Source: Monoplex corrugatus (lineage: Eukaryota > Mollusca > Gastropoda > Littorinimorpha > Ranellidae). From it: DNA of 64,000 nucleotides. The notes beneath the pieces were generated by a model. The model was not told the DNA's origin. It saw nothing but the letters and a program-made list of their open reading frames with translations, and searched no databases. The position numbers and the translations under genes were made by a program. The stretch lies in assembly GCA_030674185.1 (NCBI GenBank), contig JAPXFY010000016.1:38708466-38772465 (forward strand), given 5' to 3'. Position 1 is the stretch's first letter. Each line of letters opens with the position of its first letter. Positions 33,890-46,863 of this stretch are shown here, piece by piece.

Positions 33890-34668
33890 ATTCCTAAAAT
33901 TACTCTTAGCTAGTGCATCATAGTTTTCATAGTTATAGCCCTGGACCCCTTCAGGATAAAACAATACTAATATGGCATGACCCTTTTCAAAATCAAAGAA
34001 TTCATCTCACTTCCCCTCTGTCATCATATCTGCCAACCCTCTCTCCATTTCTTACCTCTGTTCACAAACACATCATGATTTCATTTAGTCCTCTTCTCCC
34101 ACTGGACGAAGCAGCAGGGAAGTATCAGTCTTTTCTCCTAATTTTTGTATTTGGTGTTTGTTTTTGATCTTACATTCATGCTTGACAAAGGTCAGTTGGC
34201 CGAAAATTTGCGCCTTTCTTGTCCTGATGTGTTTAACATGCGTTCCTATTCTATTTTCGTGTTTTTTTGGTTCCTGTTTGCTTGAACGCCAGCAGTCTCA
34301 CTTGTTTTGGATTTCATTATACTCTTAGTCATTCAAATACAATGCTGGGGCTGATCCAGACTGAAATTAGACCAACAAACTGTCAGAGCTAAGGGAAAGC
34401 AGCATTAAACTTGGAGAAGTGACAAGATGAGCGTGTGGTGGAAGAAGGAGGCATGAAGCAAGGATGCAGAATGATATGCAAAGAGATGGAAAGGAACTGT
34501 TACAGGGTTGAGAGTGGATCACAAGAGAGAGTTTGCACACAAATAAAAATTTCTGAGTAGGTAAAGGCCTATAAATAATTCTTAACTGAAACCATCTCAG
34601 CTGATCATCGCTGACAGATTTGCAGGGCTTCATAAATACATTTTTTTTCCAGTTTAGGGTTGCATCAA
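33890..34668. other. Intron, no gene seen
   Basis: Mostly unrecognised. GCTTGACAAAGGTCAGTTGG then CCGAAAATTTGCGC at 34171-34214 recalls the 3' region of some retroelements but is too short to assign. Confidence 0.4.
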
Positions 34669-34885
34669 GATATACCTCAAGACATACATTAAGATATATG
34701 GTGCTACAGTACCATGATCTCTGAGAGTACACCACCAGTCGATATACCTCAAGACATACATTAAGATATATGGTGCTACAGTACCATGATCTCTGAGTAC
34801 ATCACCAGTCGATATACCTCAAGACATACATTAAGATATATGGTGTTACAGTACCATGATCTCTGAGAGTACACCACCAGTCTGA
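34669..34885. repeat. ~70-bp tandem repeat, 3 units
   Basis: Units contain GATATACCTCAAGACATACA and TACAGTACCATGATCTCTGA. Confidence 0.88.
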
Positions 34886-35251
34886 ACATTACATGTGAAC
34901 AGTATGACATGAAGGTCAGGATCAGCAAGACAATGAACATTTGCAGAACACAAGCAACCACAACATTGACAGTAGCAATGCCAAACTAAAGCATCTTTAC
35001 TGAAAAAGAAAGACTCAAAATGGAAACCGAAACCAGTGTGCCAATGGCCAACATTATCAGTAACCAGCTTGCCCTACATTTGAAGCACTGCGGCATCCTA
35101 ACTGCGACCAAATCTAAGCTAATCACTTCCACACATGTACATTCAAATGAAAATATTTGCACAGTGATTGAAAAACTTAACACAAACACACTCACACACA
35201 CTGACTGATTGACTAACACACAAACACACATACACAGAGGTACAGACTTAC

Positions 35252-35326
35252 CGACACATGTGTAATTCACACCAGTCCTGTTCACGCCACATGTCTGTGT
35301 CCAGGCTGCAGATCTCTCCATCACTC
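35252..35326 (-). CDS. NBAS: NBAS exon e11
   Basis: The exon has 75 bases: one base, 24 codons and two bases. It encodes SDGEICSLDTDMWREQDWCE then LHMC. Human NBAS has NGDSLMIIPWHEHKHRAKDWCEELACR at this place; the W and the DWCE motif are conserved. The acceptor is ATACAG, preceded on the minus strand by (TG)n, and the donor is CG/GTAAGTC. Confidence 0.93.
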
Positions 35327-35330
35327 CTGT

Positions 35331-35337
<7 letters not shown>

Positions 35338-35392
<55 letters not shown>

Positions 35393-35400
35393 ACACACAC
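35338..35400. repeat. (CA)n next to the e11 acceptor
   Basis: A pure CA tract that on the minus strand reads (TG)n up to GTATACAG, the e11 acceptor. Confidence 0.95.
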
Positions 35401-35585
35401 TATACTGATATAAATCATTATCTATTTAACTAATTAATTAATGCTAAAAACAGAACAGAACATTTAAGGGAGAATGTCGAAGAATGTGTTGGAGTGATTT
35501 GGTGATGGTGACGGTAAATTTCTTTGTTTTTTGTTTCATTTTGTTGCATGGGGATGAAGCAGTCACATCAACCCTACTAGCAGTC

Positions 35586-35815
35586 AAACCTATCTATTAA
35601 TTTGTTTATTCTAGCAACCACATTAAAAAAAAACAGTCAAGGCAGATAAATCTAAGCTCTAAAACAATGAAGTGTCAATCCCTATCCATTACTTTGTGTA
35701 TTCTTGCCACAGCATTAAAGACCACTCAAGGCAGATAACTCTAAGCTCTAAAACAATGAATGTCAATCCCTATCCATTACTTTGTGTATTCTTGCCACAG
35801 TACTGAAGACCAGTC
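35586..35815. repeat. ~90-bp tandem repeat, 2-3 units
   Basis: Units contain CTATCCATTACTTTGTGTAT and CAAGGCAGATAACTCTAAGC. The repeat leads directly into the 36-bp array. Confidence 0.8.
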
Positions 35816-37440
35816 ATGAACTCCTATGGTTGACTTGTATTGTCTAAAGAAGTGAACTCCTACGGTTGACTTGTATTGTCTAGAGAAGTGAACTCCTACG
35901 GTTGACTTGTGTTGTCTAAAGAAGTGAACTCCTATGGTTGACTTGTATTGTCTAAAGAAGTGAACTCCTATGGTTGACTTGTATTGTCTAAAGAAGTGAA
36001 CTCCTACGGTTGACTTGTGTTGTCTAAAGAAGTGAACTCCTATGGTTGACTTGTATTGTCTAAAGAAGTGAACTCCTATGGTTGACTTGTATTGTCTATA
36101 GAGGTGAACTCCTATGGTTGACTTGTGTTGTCTAAAGAAGTGAACTCCTATGGTTGACTTGTATTGTCTAAAGAAGTGAACTCCTATGGTTGACTTGTAT
36201 TGTCTAAAGAAGTATAAATATTGTAATTATTATTAATTATTATTATTATTAAGTGAACTCCTATGGTTGACTTGTATTGTCTAAAGAAGTGAACTATGGT
36301 TGACTTGTGTTGTCTAAAGAAGTGAACTCCTATGGTTGACTTGTATTGTCTATAGAGGTGAACTCCTATGGTTGACTTGTGTTGTCTAAAGAAGTGAACT
36401 CCTATGGTTGACTTGTGTTGTCTAAAGAAGTGAACTCCTATGGTTGACTTGTATTGTCTATAGAGGTGAACTCCTATGGTTGACTTGTGTTGTCTATAGA
36501 GGTGAACTCCTATGGTTGACTTGTATTGTCTATAGAGGTGAACTCCTATGGTTGACTTGTATTGTCTATAGAGGTGAACTCCGATGGTTGACTTGTGTTG
36601 TCTATAGAGGTGAACTCCTATGGTTGATTTGTATTGTCTATCGAGGTGAACTCCGATGGTTGACTTGTGTTGTCTATAGAGGTGAACTCCTATGGTTGAC
36701 TTCTGTTGTCTACAGAGGTGAACTCCTATGGTTGACTTGTATTGTCTACAGAGGTGAACTCCTATGGTTGACTTATATTGTCTACAGAGGTGAACTCCTA
36801 TGGTTGACTTGTGTTGTCTATAGAGGTGAACTCCTATGGTTGACTTGTATTGTCTACAGAGGTGAACTCCTATGGTTGACTTGTATTGTCTATAGAGGTG
36901 AACTCCTATGGTTGACTTGTATTGTCTATAGAGGTGAACTCCTATGGTTGACTTGTATTGTCTACAGAGGTGAACTTCTACGGTTGACTTTATGTTGTCG
37001 ATAGAGGTGAACTCCTATGGTTGACTTGCACTGTCTACAGCGGTGAACTCCTATGGTTGACTTGTATTGTCTGTAGAGGTGAACTTCTATGGTTGACTTA
37101 TGTTGTCGATAGAGGTGAACGCCTATGGTTGACTTGTGTTGTCTATAGAGGTGAACTTCTATGGTTGACTTATGTTGTCGATAGAGGTGAACGCCTATGG
37201 TTGACTTATGTTGTCAAAGGGTGAAGCAGTGACTATGTGTCGAAAGTGAACGCCTATGGTTGACTTATGTTGTCGACAGAGGTGAACGCCTATGGTTGAC
37301 TTATGTTGTCGATAGAGGTGAACGCCTATGGTTGACTTATGTTGTCGATAGAGGTGAACGCCTATGGTTGACTTGTGTTGTCTATAGATGTGAACTCCTA
37401 GGGTTGACTTGAATTGTCTCTGAAGGTGAACTCCTACGTG
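35815..37440. repeat. 36-bp minisatellite, ~44 units
   Basis: Units read GAACTCCTATGGTTGACTTG followed by TATTGTCTAAAGAAGT. A left block has CTAAAGAAG, a middle block CTATAGAGG or CTACAGAGG, and a right block GTCGATAGAGG with GAACGCC, so three sub-arrays are visible. The 36-base unit keeps frames open; the apparent proteins are artefacts. A 38-bp retroelement tail interrupts it at 36213. Confidence 0.93.
36213..36250 (+). mobile_element. Retroelement 3' tail inserted in the 36-bp array
   Basis: TATAAATATTGTAATTATTA plus (ATT)n interrupts a single array unit, with AAG on both sides. The sequence equals the end of the CR1/L2-like element at 3793-3815. Confidence 0.65.
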
Positions 37441-37583
37441 ACCCCTACGGTTCACTGGAGTCATCAAAAGTTAAACATGATAATTACTGAGTATAGGATT
37501 ATTAAAATCTGTAACATTAAACATGGTAAATATGGAGTTTAAGCTTATTCAAACACTGTAACACTACAGTGTACAGCACTGAC

Positions 37584-37655
37584 CCCAGTTCTGGGAGTAG
37601 GCAGCTGTAGTCACTGGTCCAGGTGGTCTCTGGAAAGTTCCACAATATCGCCAGT
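37584..37655 (-). CDS. NBAS: NBAS exon e10
   Basis: The exon has 72 bases: one base, 23 codons and two bases. It encodes LAILWNFPETTWTSDYSCLL then PEL, against human LAILSNFPETTSPHEYSVLLPE. The acceptor is GTTACAG and the donor is GG/GTCAGT. Four degenerate copies of its 5' half and acceptor lie upstream at 37975-38300. Confidence 0.96.
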
Positions 37656-37714
37656 CTGTAACATACACATGTAATAGTCAAGGAAACAATGTTTATTTAA
37701 CCTACATGATACAG

Positions 37715-37925
37715 ATGATAAAAGTTTTGAGGAAAGGAGAATTAGAGCACCTGGTCACAACAGGAAAGCTGGAGGGAAAGAAAACACCAGGTAGACCCAG
37801 GGAGAAAATATTGGACGGACCTGCAGGATGGCTGAGGAAGATATACCTGCAGCGTCATGGGATAGATGCATATGGAGGGCCATGATTGCCAACACCATGC
37901 GGTAGGGCACATGATGATGATGATA
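37715..37925 (+). pseudogene. LINE 3' end (family B), heavily truncated
   Basis: About 200 bases match the 3' end of the copies at 25683 and 63458 (GAGCACCTGGTCACAACAGG ... CAACACCATGCGG), followed by (GAT)n. The frame is broken. It lies between e10 and the copies of its acceptor edge. Confidence 0.85.
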
Positions 37926-37974
37926 TAATAAAATCAATACAACACTGATGCTATATACATGATACAGACTAGGA

Positions 37975-38300
37975 AATGTAGTCACTGGCCAAGGTGGTCT
38001 CTGGAAAGTTGCACAATATGGCCAGACTAGCATACACATGTAACAGCCAATGTGACACTGATCTATGTACATGATACACACAAAAAGCCAAAATGTTACA
38101 CAATATGGCCAGTCTAGCATATATATGAAACAGCCTATGTAACACTGATCTATGTACATGATACACACATAAGCCAAAAAGTTACACAATATGGCCAGTC
38201 TAGCATATATATAAAACAGCCAATGTAACACTGATCTATGTACATGATACACACACAAAGAGCAGTAGTTACTGGCCCAGACGGTCTCCACAAACAGAAC
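37975..38300 (-). repeat. Degenerate copies of the e10 5' half and acceptor
   Basis: The first copy (37975-38060) reads LAILCNFPETTLASDY on the minus strand, against e10 LAILWNFPETTWTSDY. Copies two and three (about 38089 and 38172) keep TAG/ACTGGCCATATTG at the acceptor but only a few exon codons. A fourth piece (38265-38290) has the inner exon part. Intron sequence between copies (CACTGATCTATGTACATGAT) is also repeated. Confidence 0.85.
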
Positions 38301-38700
38301 TGGGCACAACAAAGTAACTGCCAGTCGTGGACAATAGATAGCTTGTTGCATGTACAGTCACTTGCTGTGAATAGGATAGCAGTAAAAAGGAAAGGGAGGG
38401 GGATATTTAGATCAAACTTGTTTGACAGCAGTGAACTGATCAATGCATTATGCAAAATCCCCCATCATAGTTTTCACAAAATCCTCCTGCCATATTGTGA
38501 AACAATGTCATGGATGCAACAAATGCTCAGAATTTGCAAACAAATTTGATTGCTTGCTTTTTCATCCTCTCAGAAGCAATACTCTAGCCAAAATCCATGT
38601 TTGAAACAACTGACACAAAATAAGCAACACCACACGTCAATCAGGACAAGATGACAGGCAACATCAGGGATGTCACAATGACCTACCTGTGACAAGCAAA
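38300..38700. other. Intron, no gene seen
   Basis: Unrecognised, apparently unique sequence. Confidence 0.45.
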
Positions 38701-39638
38701 TCAGTAAGGTGAACAAGTGACACACATGAAGGATAAATTCACATGACAAACAAGTGATACACATGGATAAATTCACATGACAAACAAGTGACACATATGA
38801 AGGATAAATTCACATGACAAACAAGTGACACACACATGAAGGAAAAATTCACATGACAAACAAGTGATACACATGGATAAATTCACATGACAAACAAGTG
38901 ATACACATGGATAAATTCACATGACAAACAAGTGATACACATGGATAAATTCACATGACAAACCAGTGACACACATGAAGGATAAATTCACATGACAAAC
39001 AAGTGACACACACATGAAGGAAAAATTCACATGACAAACAAGTGATACACATGGATAAATTCACATGACAAACAAGTGACACACATGAAGGATAAATTCA
39101 CATGACAAACAAGTGATACACATGGATAAATTCACATGACAAACAAGTGACACACATGAAGGATAAATTCACATGACAAACAAGTGATACACATGGAAAA
39201 ATTCACATGACAAACAAGTGATACACATGGAAAAATTCACATGACAAACAAGTGATACACATGGATAAATTCACATGACAAACAAGTGACACACACATGA
39301 AGGATAAATTCACATGACAAACAAGTGACACACACCCATGAAGGAAAAATTCACATGACAAACAAGTGACACACACATGAAGGATAAATTCACATGACAA
39401 ACAAGTGATACACATGGATAAATTCACATGACAAACAAGTGAGACACAACAACACATGAAGGATAAAATTCACATGACAAACAAGTGACACACATGAGGA
39501 TAAATTCACATGACAAACAAGTGACACACATGAAGGATAAATTCACATGACAAACAAGTGACACACACATGAAGGATAAATTCACATGACAAACAAGTGA
39601 CACACACATGAAGGATAAATTCACATGACAAACAAGTC
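38700..39638. repeat. ~36-38-bp minisatellite, ~25 units
   Basis: Units read ATTCACATGACAAACAAGTG then ACACACATGAAGGATAA, with a shorter ACACATGGATAA type. The array ends at the e9 donor. Confidence 0.93.
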
Positions 39639-39644
39639 AGTTAC

Positions 39645-39709
39645 CTGTGAGAGGCCAGGTCTGCATGATGGTATGTGTACAGTGTTTCCAGGGCCTTCCA
39701 GTCACTGCA
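39645..39709 (-). CDS. NBAS: NBAS exon e9
   Basis: The exon has 65 bases: 21 codons plus two bases. It encodes CSDWKALETLYTYHHADLAS and H, against human ESNVQALEILFTYHGSDLLPH. The acceptor is GGTTGCAG and the donor is AG/GTAACTG. The exon sits between two arrays: one reaches to within about 6 bases of the donor and the other begins within about 6 bases of the acceptor. Confidence 0.95.
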
Positions 39710-39712
39710 CTG

Positions 39713-40190
39713 CAACCCACACACCACCAACATCTCATTAGCTCTCTGTCTATATACATATATACACACTCAACCCACACACCACCAATATCTCATTAGC
39801 TCTCTGTCTATATGCATATATACACACTCAACCTACACACCATCAACATCTTGTTAGGCCTGTGTCTATACACATATATACACACTCAACCCACACACCA
39901 CCAACATCTCATTAGCTCTCTGTCTATATACATATATACACATTCAACCTACACACCATCAACATCTCATTAGGCCTGTGTCTATATATATACACACTCA
40001 ACCCACACACCATCAACATCTTATTAGGCCTGTGTCTATATACATATATACACACTCAACCCACACACCACCAACATCTCATTAGCTCTCTGTCTATATA
40101 CATATAAATACACTCAACCCACACACCATCAACATCTTATTAGGCCAGTGTCTATATACATATATACACACTCAACCTACACACCATCAA
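39713..40190. repeat. ~60-bp forerunner of the 39-bp array
   Basis: Eight or so units combine CACACACCATCAACATCTCA with CTATATACATATATACACAC. The first unit runs into the e9 acceptor. The 39-bp units that follow lack the TATA-rich part. Confidence 0.88.
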
Positions 40191-42247
40191 CATCTTATTA
40201 GGCCAGTGTCTATACCCACACACCATCAACATCTCATTAGGCCTCTGTCTATACCCACACACCATCAATATCTCATTAGGCCTCTGTCTATACCCACACA
40301 CCAACAATATCTCATTAGGCCTGTGTCTATACCCACACACCATCAATATCTCATTAGGCCCGTGTCTATACCCACACACCATCAACATCTCATTAGGCCA
40401 GTGTCTATACCCACACACCATCAATATCTCATTAGGCCTGTGTCTATACCCACACACCAACATCTCATTAGGTCAGTGTCTATACCCACACACCATCAAC
40501 ATCTCATTAGGCCTCTGTCTATACCCACACACCCTCAACATCTCCTTAGGCCAGTGTCTATACCCACACACCATCAACATCTCATTAGGCCTGTGTCTAT
40601 ACCCACACACCATCAACATCTTATTAGGCCAGTGTCTATACCCACACACCAACATCTCATTAGGCCAGTGTCTATACTCACACACCATCAACATCTCATT
40701 AGGCCAGTGTCTATACCCACACACCATCAACATCTCATTAGGCCAGTGTCTATACCTACACATCATCATCTCATTAGGCTTCTGTCTATACCCACACACC
40801 ATCAACATCGCATTAGGCCAGTGTCTATACCCACACACCATCAACATCTCATTAGGCCAGTGTCTATACCCACACACCATCAACATCTCCTTAGGCCAGT
40901 GTCTATACCCACACACCATCAACATCTCCTTAGGCCAGTGTCTATACCCACACACCATCAACATCTCATTAGGCCAGTGTCTATACCCACACACCATCAA
41001 CATCTCATTAGGCCTGTGTCTATACCCACACACCATCAACATCTCATTAGGCCTGTGTCTATACCCACACACCATCAACATCTCATTAGGCCTGTGTCTA
41101 TACCCACACACCATCAACATCTCATTAGGCCAGTGTCTATACCCACACACCATCAACATCGCATTAGGCCAGTGTCTATACTCACACACCATCAACATCT
41201 CCTTAGGCCAGTGTCTATACCCACACACCATCAACATCTCATTAGGCCAGTGTCTATACCCACACACCAACATCTCATTAGGCCTGTGTCTATACCCACA
41301 CACCAACATCTCATTAGGCCTGTGTCTATACCCACACACCATCAACATCGCATTAGGCCAGTGTCTATACCCACACACCAACATCTCATTAGGCCAGTGT
41401 CTATACCCACACATCATCAACATCTCATTAAGCCTGTGTCTATACCCACACACCAACATCTCATTAGGCCTCTGTCTATACCCACACACCATCAACATCT
41501 CCTTAGGCCTGTGTCTATACCCACACACCATCAACATGTCATTAGGCCTGTGTCTATACCCACACACCAACATCTCATTAGGCCAGTGTCTATACCCACA
41601 CACCATCAACATCTTATTAGGCCAGTGTCTATACCCACACACCATCAATATCTCATTAGGCCAGTGTCTATACCCACACACCATCAACATCTTATTAGGC
41701 CAGTGTCTATACCCACACACCATCAATATCTCATTAGGCCAATGTCTATACCCACACATCATCAACATCTTATTAGGCCAGTGTCTATACCCACACACCA
41801 TCAATATCTCATTAGGCCAGTGTCTATACCCACACACACCATCAATATCTCATTAGGCCAGTGTCTATACCCACACACCATCAATATCTCATTAGGCCTG
41901 TGTATATACCCACACTAACATCTCATTAGGCCAGTGTCTATACCCACACACCATCATCTCATTAGGCAAGTGTCTATACCCACACACCATCAATATCTCA
42001 TTAGGCCTGTGTCTATGCCCACACACCATCAATATCTCATTAGGCCTGTGTCTATACCCACACACCAACATCTCATTAGGCCAGTGTCTATACCCACACA
42101 CCATCAACATCTCATTAGGCCTGTGTCTATACCCACACACCATCAACATCTCCTTAGGCCAGTGTCTATACCCATACACTATCAACATCTCATTAGGCCA
42201 GTGTCTATACCCACACCATCAACATCTCATTAGGCCTGTGTCTATAC
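40191..42247. repeat. 39-bp minisatellite, ~53 units
   Basis: Units read CTCATTAGGCCTGTGTCTAT then ACCCACACACCATCAACAT, with variants GCCAGTG, GCCTCTG, TCCTTAGG and TCGCATTAGG, plus a shorter type CACACCAACATCT. Because 39 is a multiple of three, frames of 570 and 454 codons exist on opposite strands; they are artefacts. Confidence 0.95.
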
Positions 42248-42670
42248 CACAGACATCTAAGATATAGACTGCGCGCGCCTGTCTGCGAGTGGCCCTATCA
42301 CGCCACCATATACCGAGGACCGGTCTGCTCGCTCTCGGCAGCAGGGCGTAGTACAATTTAGTAATGACCGGCGTGTTAATTTGACTGAAAAACGTGTTTC
42401 ACTGTTAAAAAAAATATCAGGAACAACTACCAGTACTGTTTAGCAAAAGGTTTTAGCTAAGGGACAGAGTCTGTTTAGTTGGTGTAGCTTTACACTTGAT
42501 GCTTTGACTGATAACGGAATAAAGTGACCCCCCTGACCAGGAAATTCCAATGCCATGTGTTAGGTCTGCACTATCTTCCTTGATAAACTGTCTGCTAGGT
42601 ACCAGGCGTGGAAATTCACGAGTTATTATAAACTTTACCATCTAAACTGACTGCTCTCTTTCTCTCCCCC

Positions 42671-42703
<33 letters not shown>

Positions 42704-43238
42704 ACTCACTCTCTCTCTCTCTCTCGCTCGCTCTGTGTTGTGTGTGTGTGTGTTGGTGTGTGTGTGTGTTTGTGTGTGTGGTGTGTGTGTGTGTGTGAGC
42801 GTGCTTGTGCCAAGGGTTGCCATAGATTGGAGGTCAGGTGTTCAAGACACTTGAGGGTCATATGCTGGATACAGACCCTGAAACACCCACGTCTACTCTG
42901 TGATCAAGGCAGTGGCACGTGCTTACTGCAAAGTACGCACGCACCACCTTGTCAAGCAGCACAACAAATTGATCACAGGAAAGTAGGTACGTAAAACGAT
43001 GAGTAAACTGATACTTTTTATGCATCAGTAAGCCCTGCGTTCAGAGCATTAGCTAGTTCTGTTTACAGCATGTGTAACAAACACAATTTGCATTTATGTT
43101 AGATTTTTTTAAAGGCCCCTACTGCACACACATTGAAACATTCTTCAGCTTGTTTGGTAGTGAGGTGGAGGTTTCCTGTTATAAGCAATGGTTTAGTGTA
43201 ATCTTTTCTGTATGTATTTCCACACTGATGAGCAAGAC

Positions 43239-43239
<1 letters not shown>

Positions 43240-43282
<43 letters not shown>
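43240..43282. repeat. (GA)n in element copy 1
   Basis: About 20 GA repeats; the matching tract in copy 2 is more than twice as long. Confidence 0.95.
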
Positions 43283-43283
<1 letters not shown>

Positions 43284-43907
43284 TTTTGCAGTAGTATTAT
43301 GACCTTATGACGACAGTGAACATGGGTTTGATGATAGACTAAAAAAGCTCTCTGTGTTGTTCCACCACATAAAATGATGACAAACCAGTAAACTAGTTAT
43401 GCCCATGTGCATCTCTCTCTCTCTCATGTGAATATTTATGTCGTTTGTGGAAAACATCACAGAAAGATAAAGTGCAATTCTTGTTGTGTTGTCCAGCTTT
43501 AAGACATTTCAGAGTAAACTACTGCTGAGAAAACATCTTCAGCCAAAATATTACATTAATCCATACAGTTTTTAGAGTGTCAGATTGAATTTACTCATGT
43601 CGCAGAGTATGGCGTCTACTATTTGTAATCTGGCCACATACACCTAAATAAGACTGATCAGAATACATATCATAAATGTGTTACATGTTTAATGTTGATG
43701 CTTGCTGCGGTCAACTTCTTTAATCTGATTTGTTATGATTGTCAGAGTATTTCGTTTATGGGTCAGGACGCTTACCCCACTTTTCTTTGTTCATTTACTT
43801 TTGCTGTTAAGCCCATGTTCCCCCTTAAGTATGAGACTGAACTTTTTCAGATTAAATATCATAATACGTGAATTGTGAATCTTTGTATTTGTCCGTGTGT
43901 GTGTTGT

Positions 43908-44220
<313 letters not shown>

Positions 44221-44436
44221 AATACTGGGTCAACGGAGATTTCTTTAAAAAAAAACATATTTTAACGGCACAGCCTGGCTTTCCCCTCTGCCCGTCATCA
44301 TTTACACAGAGTAAACAACAGTCAGCTGAGCGCTGGTAGGTCACCCAAAATGGCGGCCACTTGCAACTAGCGTGTGGGCCATTTGCCTCAACGCTCGCAG
44401 ACAGGCCGCGCGCAGTCTATATCTTAGATGTCTGTG

Positions 44437-44600
44437 ATCTATACCCACACACCATCAATATCTCATTAGGCCAGTGTCTATACCCACACACCATCAACAT
44501 CTCCTTAGGCCAGTGTCTATACCCATACACTATCAACATCTCATTAGGCCAGTGTCTATACCCACACACCATCAACATCTCATTAGGCCTGTGTCTATAC
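44437..44600. repeat. 39-bp minisatellite between the two element copies
   Basis: Four units, including the rare variant pair CTCCTTAGG followed by CCCATACACTATC, which is also present just left of copy 1 at 42142-42185. Confidence 0.93.
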
Positions 44601-45087
44601 CACAGACATCTAAGATATAGACTGCGCGCGCCTGTCTGCGAGTGGCCCTATCACGCCACCATATACCGAGGACCGGTCTGCTCGCTCTCGGCAGCAGGGC
44701 GTAGTACAATTTAGTAATGACCGGCGTGTTAATTTGACTGAAAAACGTGTTTCACTGTTAAAAAAATATCAGGAACAACTACCAGTACTGTTTAGCAAAA
44801 GGTTTTAGCTAAGGGACAGAGTCTGTTTAGTTGGTGTAGCTTTACACTTGATGCTTTGACTGATAACGGAATAAAGTGACCCCCCTGACCAGGAAATTCC
44901 AATGCCATGTGTTAGGTCTGCACTATCTTCCTTGATAAACTGTCTGCTAGGTACCAGGCGTGGAAATTCACGAGTTATTATAAACTTTACCATCTAAACT
45001 GACTGCTCTCTTTCTCTCCCCCCTCTCTCACACACACACACACACACACACTCACTCACTCTCTCTCTCTCTCTCGCTCGCTCTGTG

Positions 45088-45089
<2 letters not shown>

Positions 45090-45173
<84 letters not shown>
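45090..45173. repeat. (GT)n in element copy 2
   Basis: Longer and purer than the matching tract in copy 1 (42736-42800). Confidence 0.95.
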
Positions 45174-45174
<1 letters not shown>

Positions 45175-45612
45175 CGTGCTTGTGCCAAGGGTTGCCATAG
45201 ATTGGAGGTCAGGTGTTCAAGACACTTGAGGGTCATATGCTGGATACAGACCCTGAAAACACCCACGTCTACTCTGTGATCAAGGCAGTGGCACGTGCTT
45301 ACTGCAAAGTACGCACGCACCACCTTGTCAAGCAGCACAACAAATTGATCACAGGAAAGTAGGTACGTAAAACGATGAGTAAACTGATACTTTTTATGCA
45401 TCAGTAAGCCCTGCGTTCAGAGCATTAGCTAGTTCTGTTTACAGCATGTGTAACAAACACAATTTGCATTTATGTTAGATTTTTTTAAAGGCCCCTACTG
45501 CACACACATTGAAACATTCTTCAGCTTGTTTGGTAGTGAGGTGGAGGTTTCCTGTTATAAGCAATGGTTTAGTGTAATCTTTTCTGTATGTATTTCACAT
45601 CATGAGCAAGAC

Positions 45613-45713
<101 letters not shown>

Positions 45714-46317
45714 CAGTAGTATTATGACCTTATGACGACAGTGAACATGGGTTTGATGATAGACTAAAAAAGCTCTCTGTGTTGTTCCACCACATAAAAT
45801 GATGACAAACCAGTAAACTAGTTATGCCCATGTGCATCTCTCTCTCTCTCATGTGAATATTTATGTCGTTTGTGGAAAACATCACAGAAAGATAAAGTGC
45901 AATTCTTGTTGTGTTGTCCAGCTTTAAGACATTTCAGAGTAAACTACTGCTGAGAAAACATCTTCAGCCAAAATATTACATTAATCCATACAGTTTTTAG
46001 AGTGTCAGATTGAATTTACTCATGTCGCAGAGTATGGCGTCTACTATTTGTAATCTGGCCACATACACCTAAATAAGACTGATCAGAATACATATCATAA
46101 ATGTGTTACATGTTTAATGTTGATGCTTGCTGCGGTCAACTTCTTTAATCTGATTTGTTATGATTGTCAGAGTATTTCGTTTATGGGTCAGGACGCTTAC
46201 CCCACTTTTCTTTGTTCATTTACTTTTGCTGTTAAGCCCATGTTCCCCCTTAAGTATGAGACTGAACTTTTTCAGATTAAATATCATAATACGTGAATTG
46301 TGAATCTTTGTATTTGT

Positions 46318-46650
<333 letters not shown>

Positions 46651-46863
46651 TACTGGGTCAACGGAGATTTCTTTAAAAAAAACATATTTTAACGGCACAG
46701 CCTGGCTTTCCCCTCTGCCCGTCACTCATTTACACAGAGTAAACAACAGACAGCTGAGCGCTGGTAGGTCCCCAAAATGGCGGCCACTTGCAACTAGCGG
46801 TGGGGCCATTTCGCCTCAACGCTCGCAGACAGGCGCGCGCAGTCTATATCTTAGATGTCTGTG

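Noticed and set aside
36444..37467. Frames encoding GELLWLTCIVYR-like repeats
   Set aside because: These arise from the 36-bp minisatellite; no start context, splice signals or homology.
40206..42233. Very long open frames on both strands (570 and 454 codons) in the 39-bp array
   Set aside because: The unit length is a multiple of three and lacks stops in several frames. Composition is purely repetitive, frames exist on both strands, and the array lies inside an NBAS intron.
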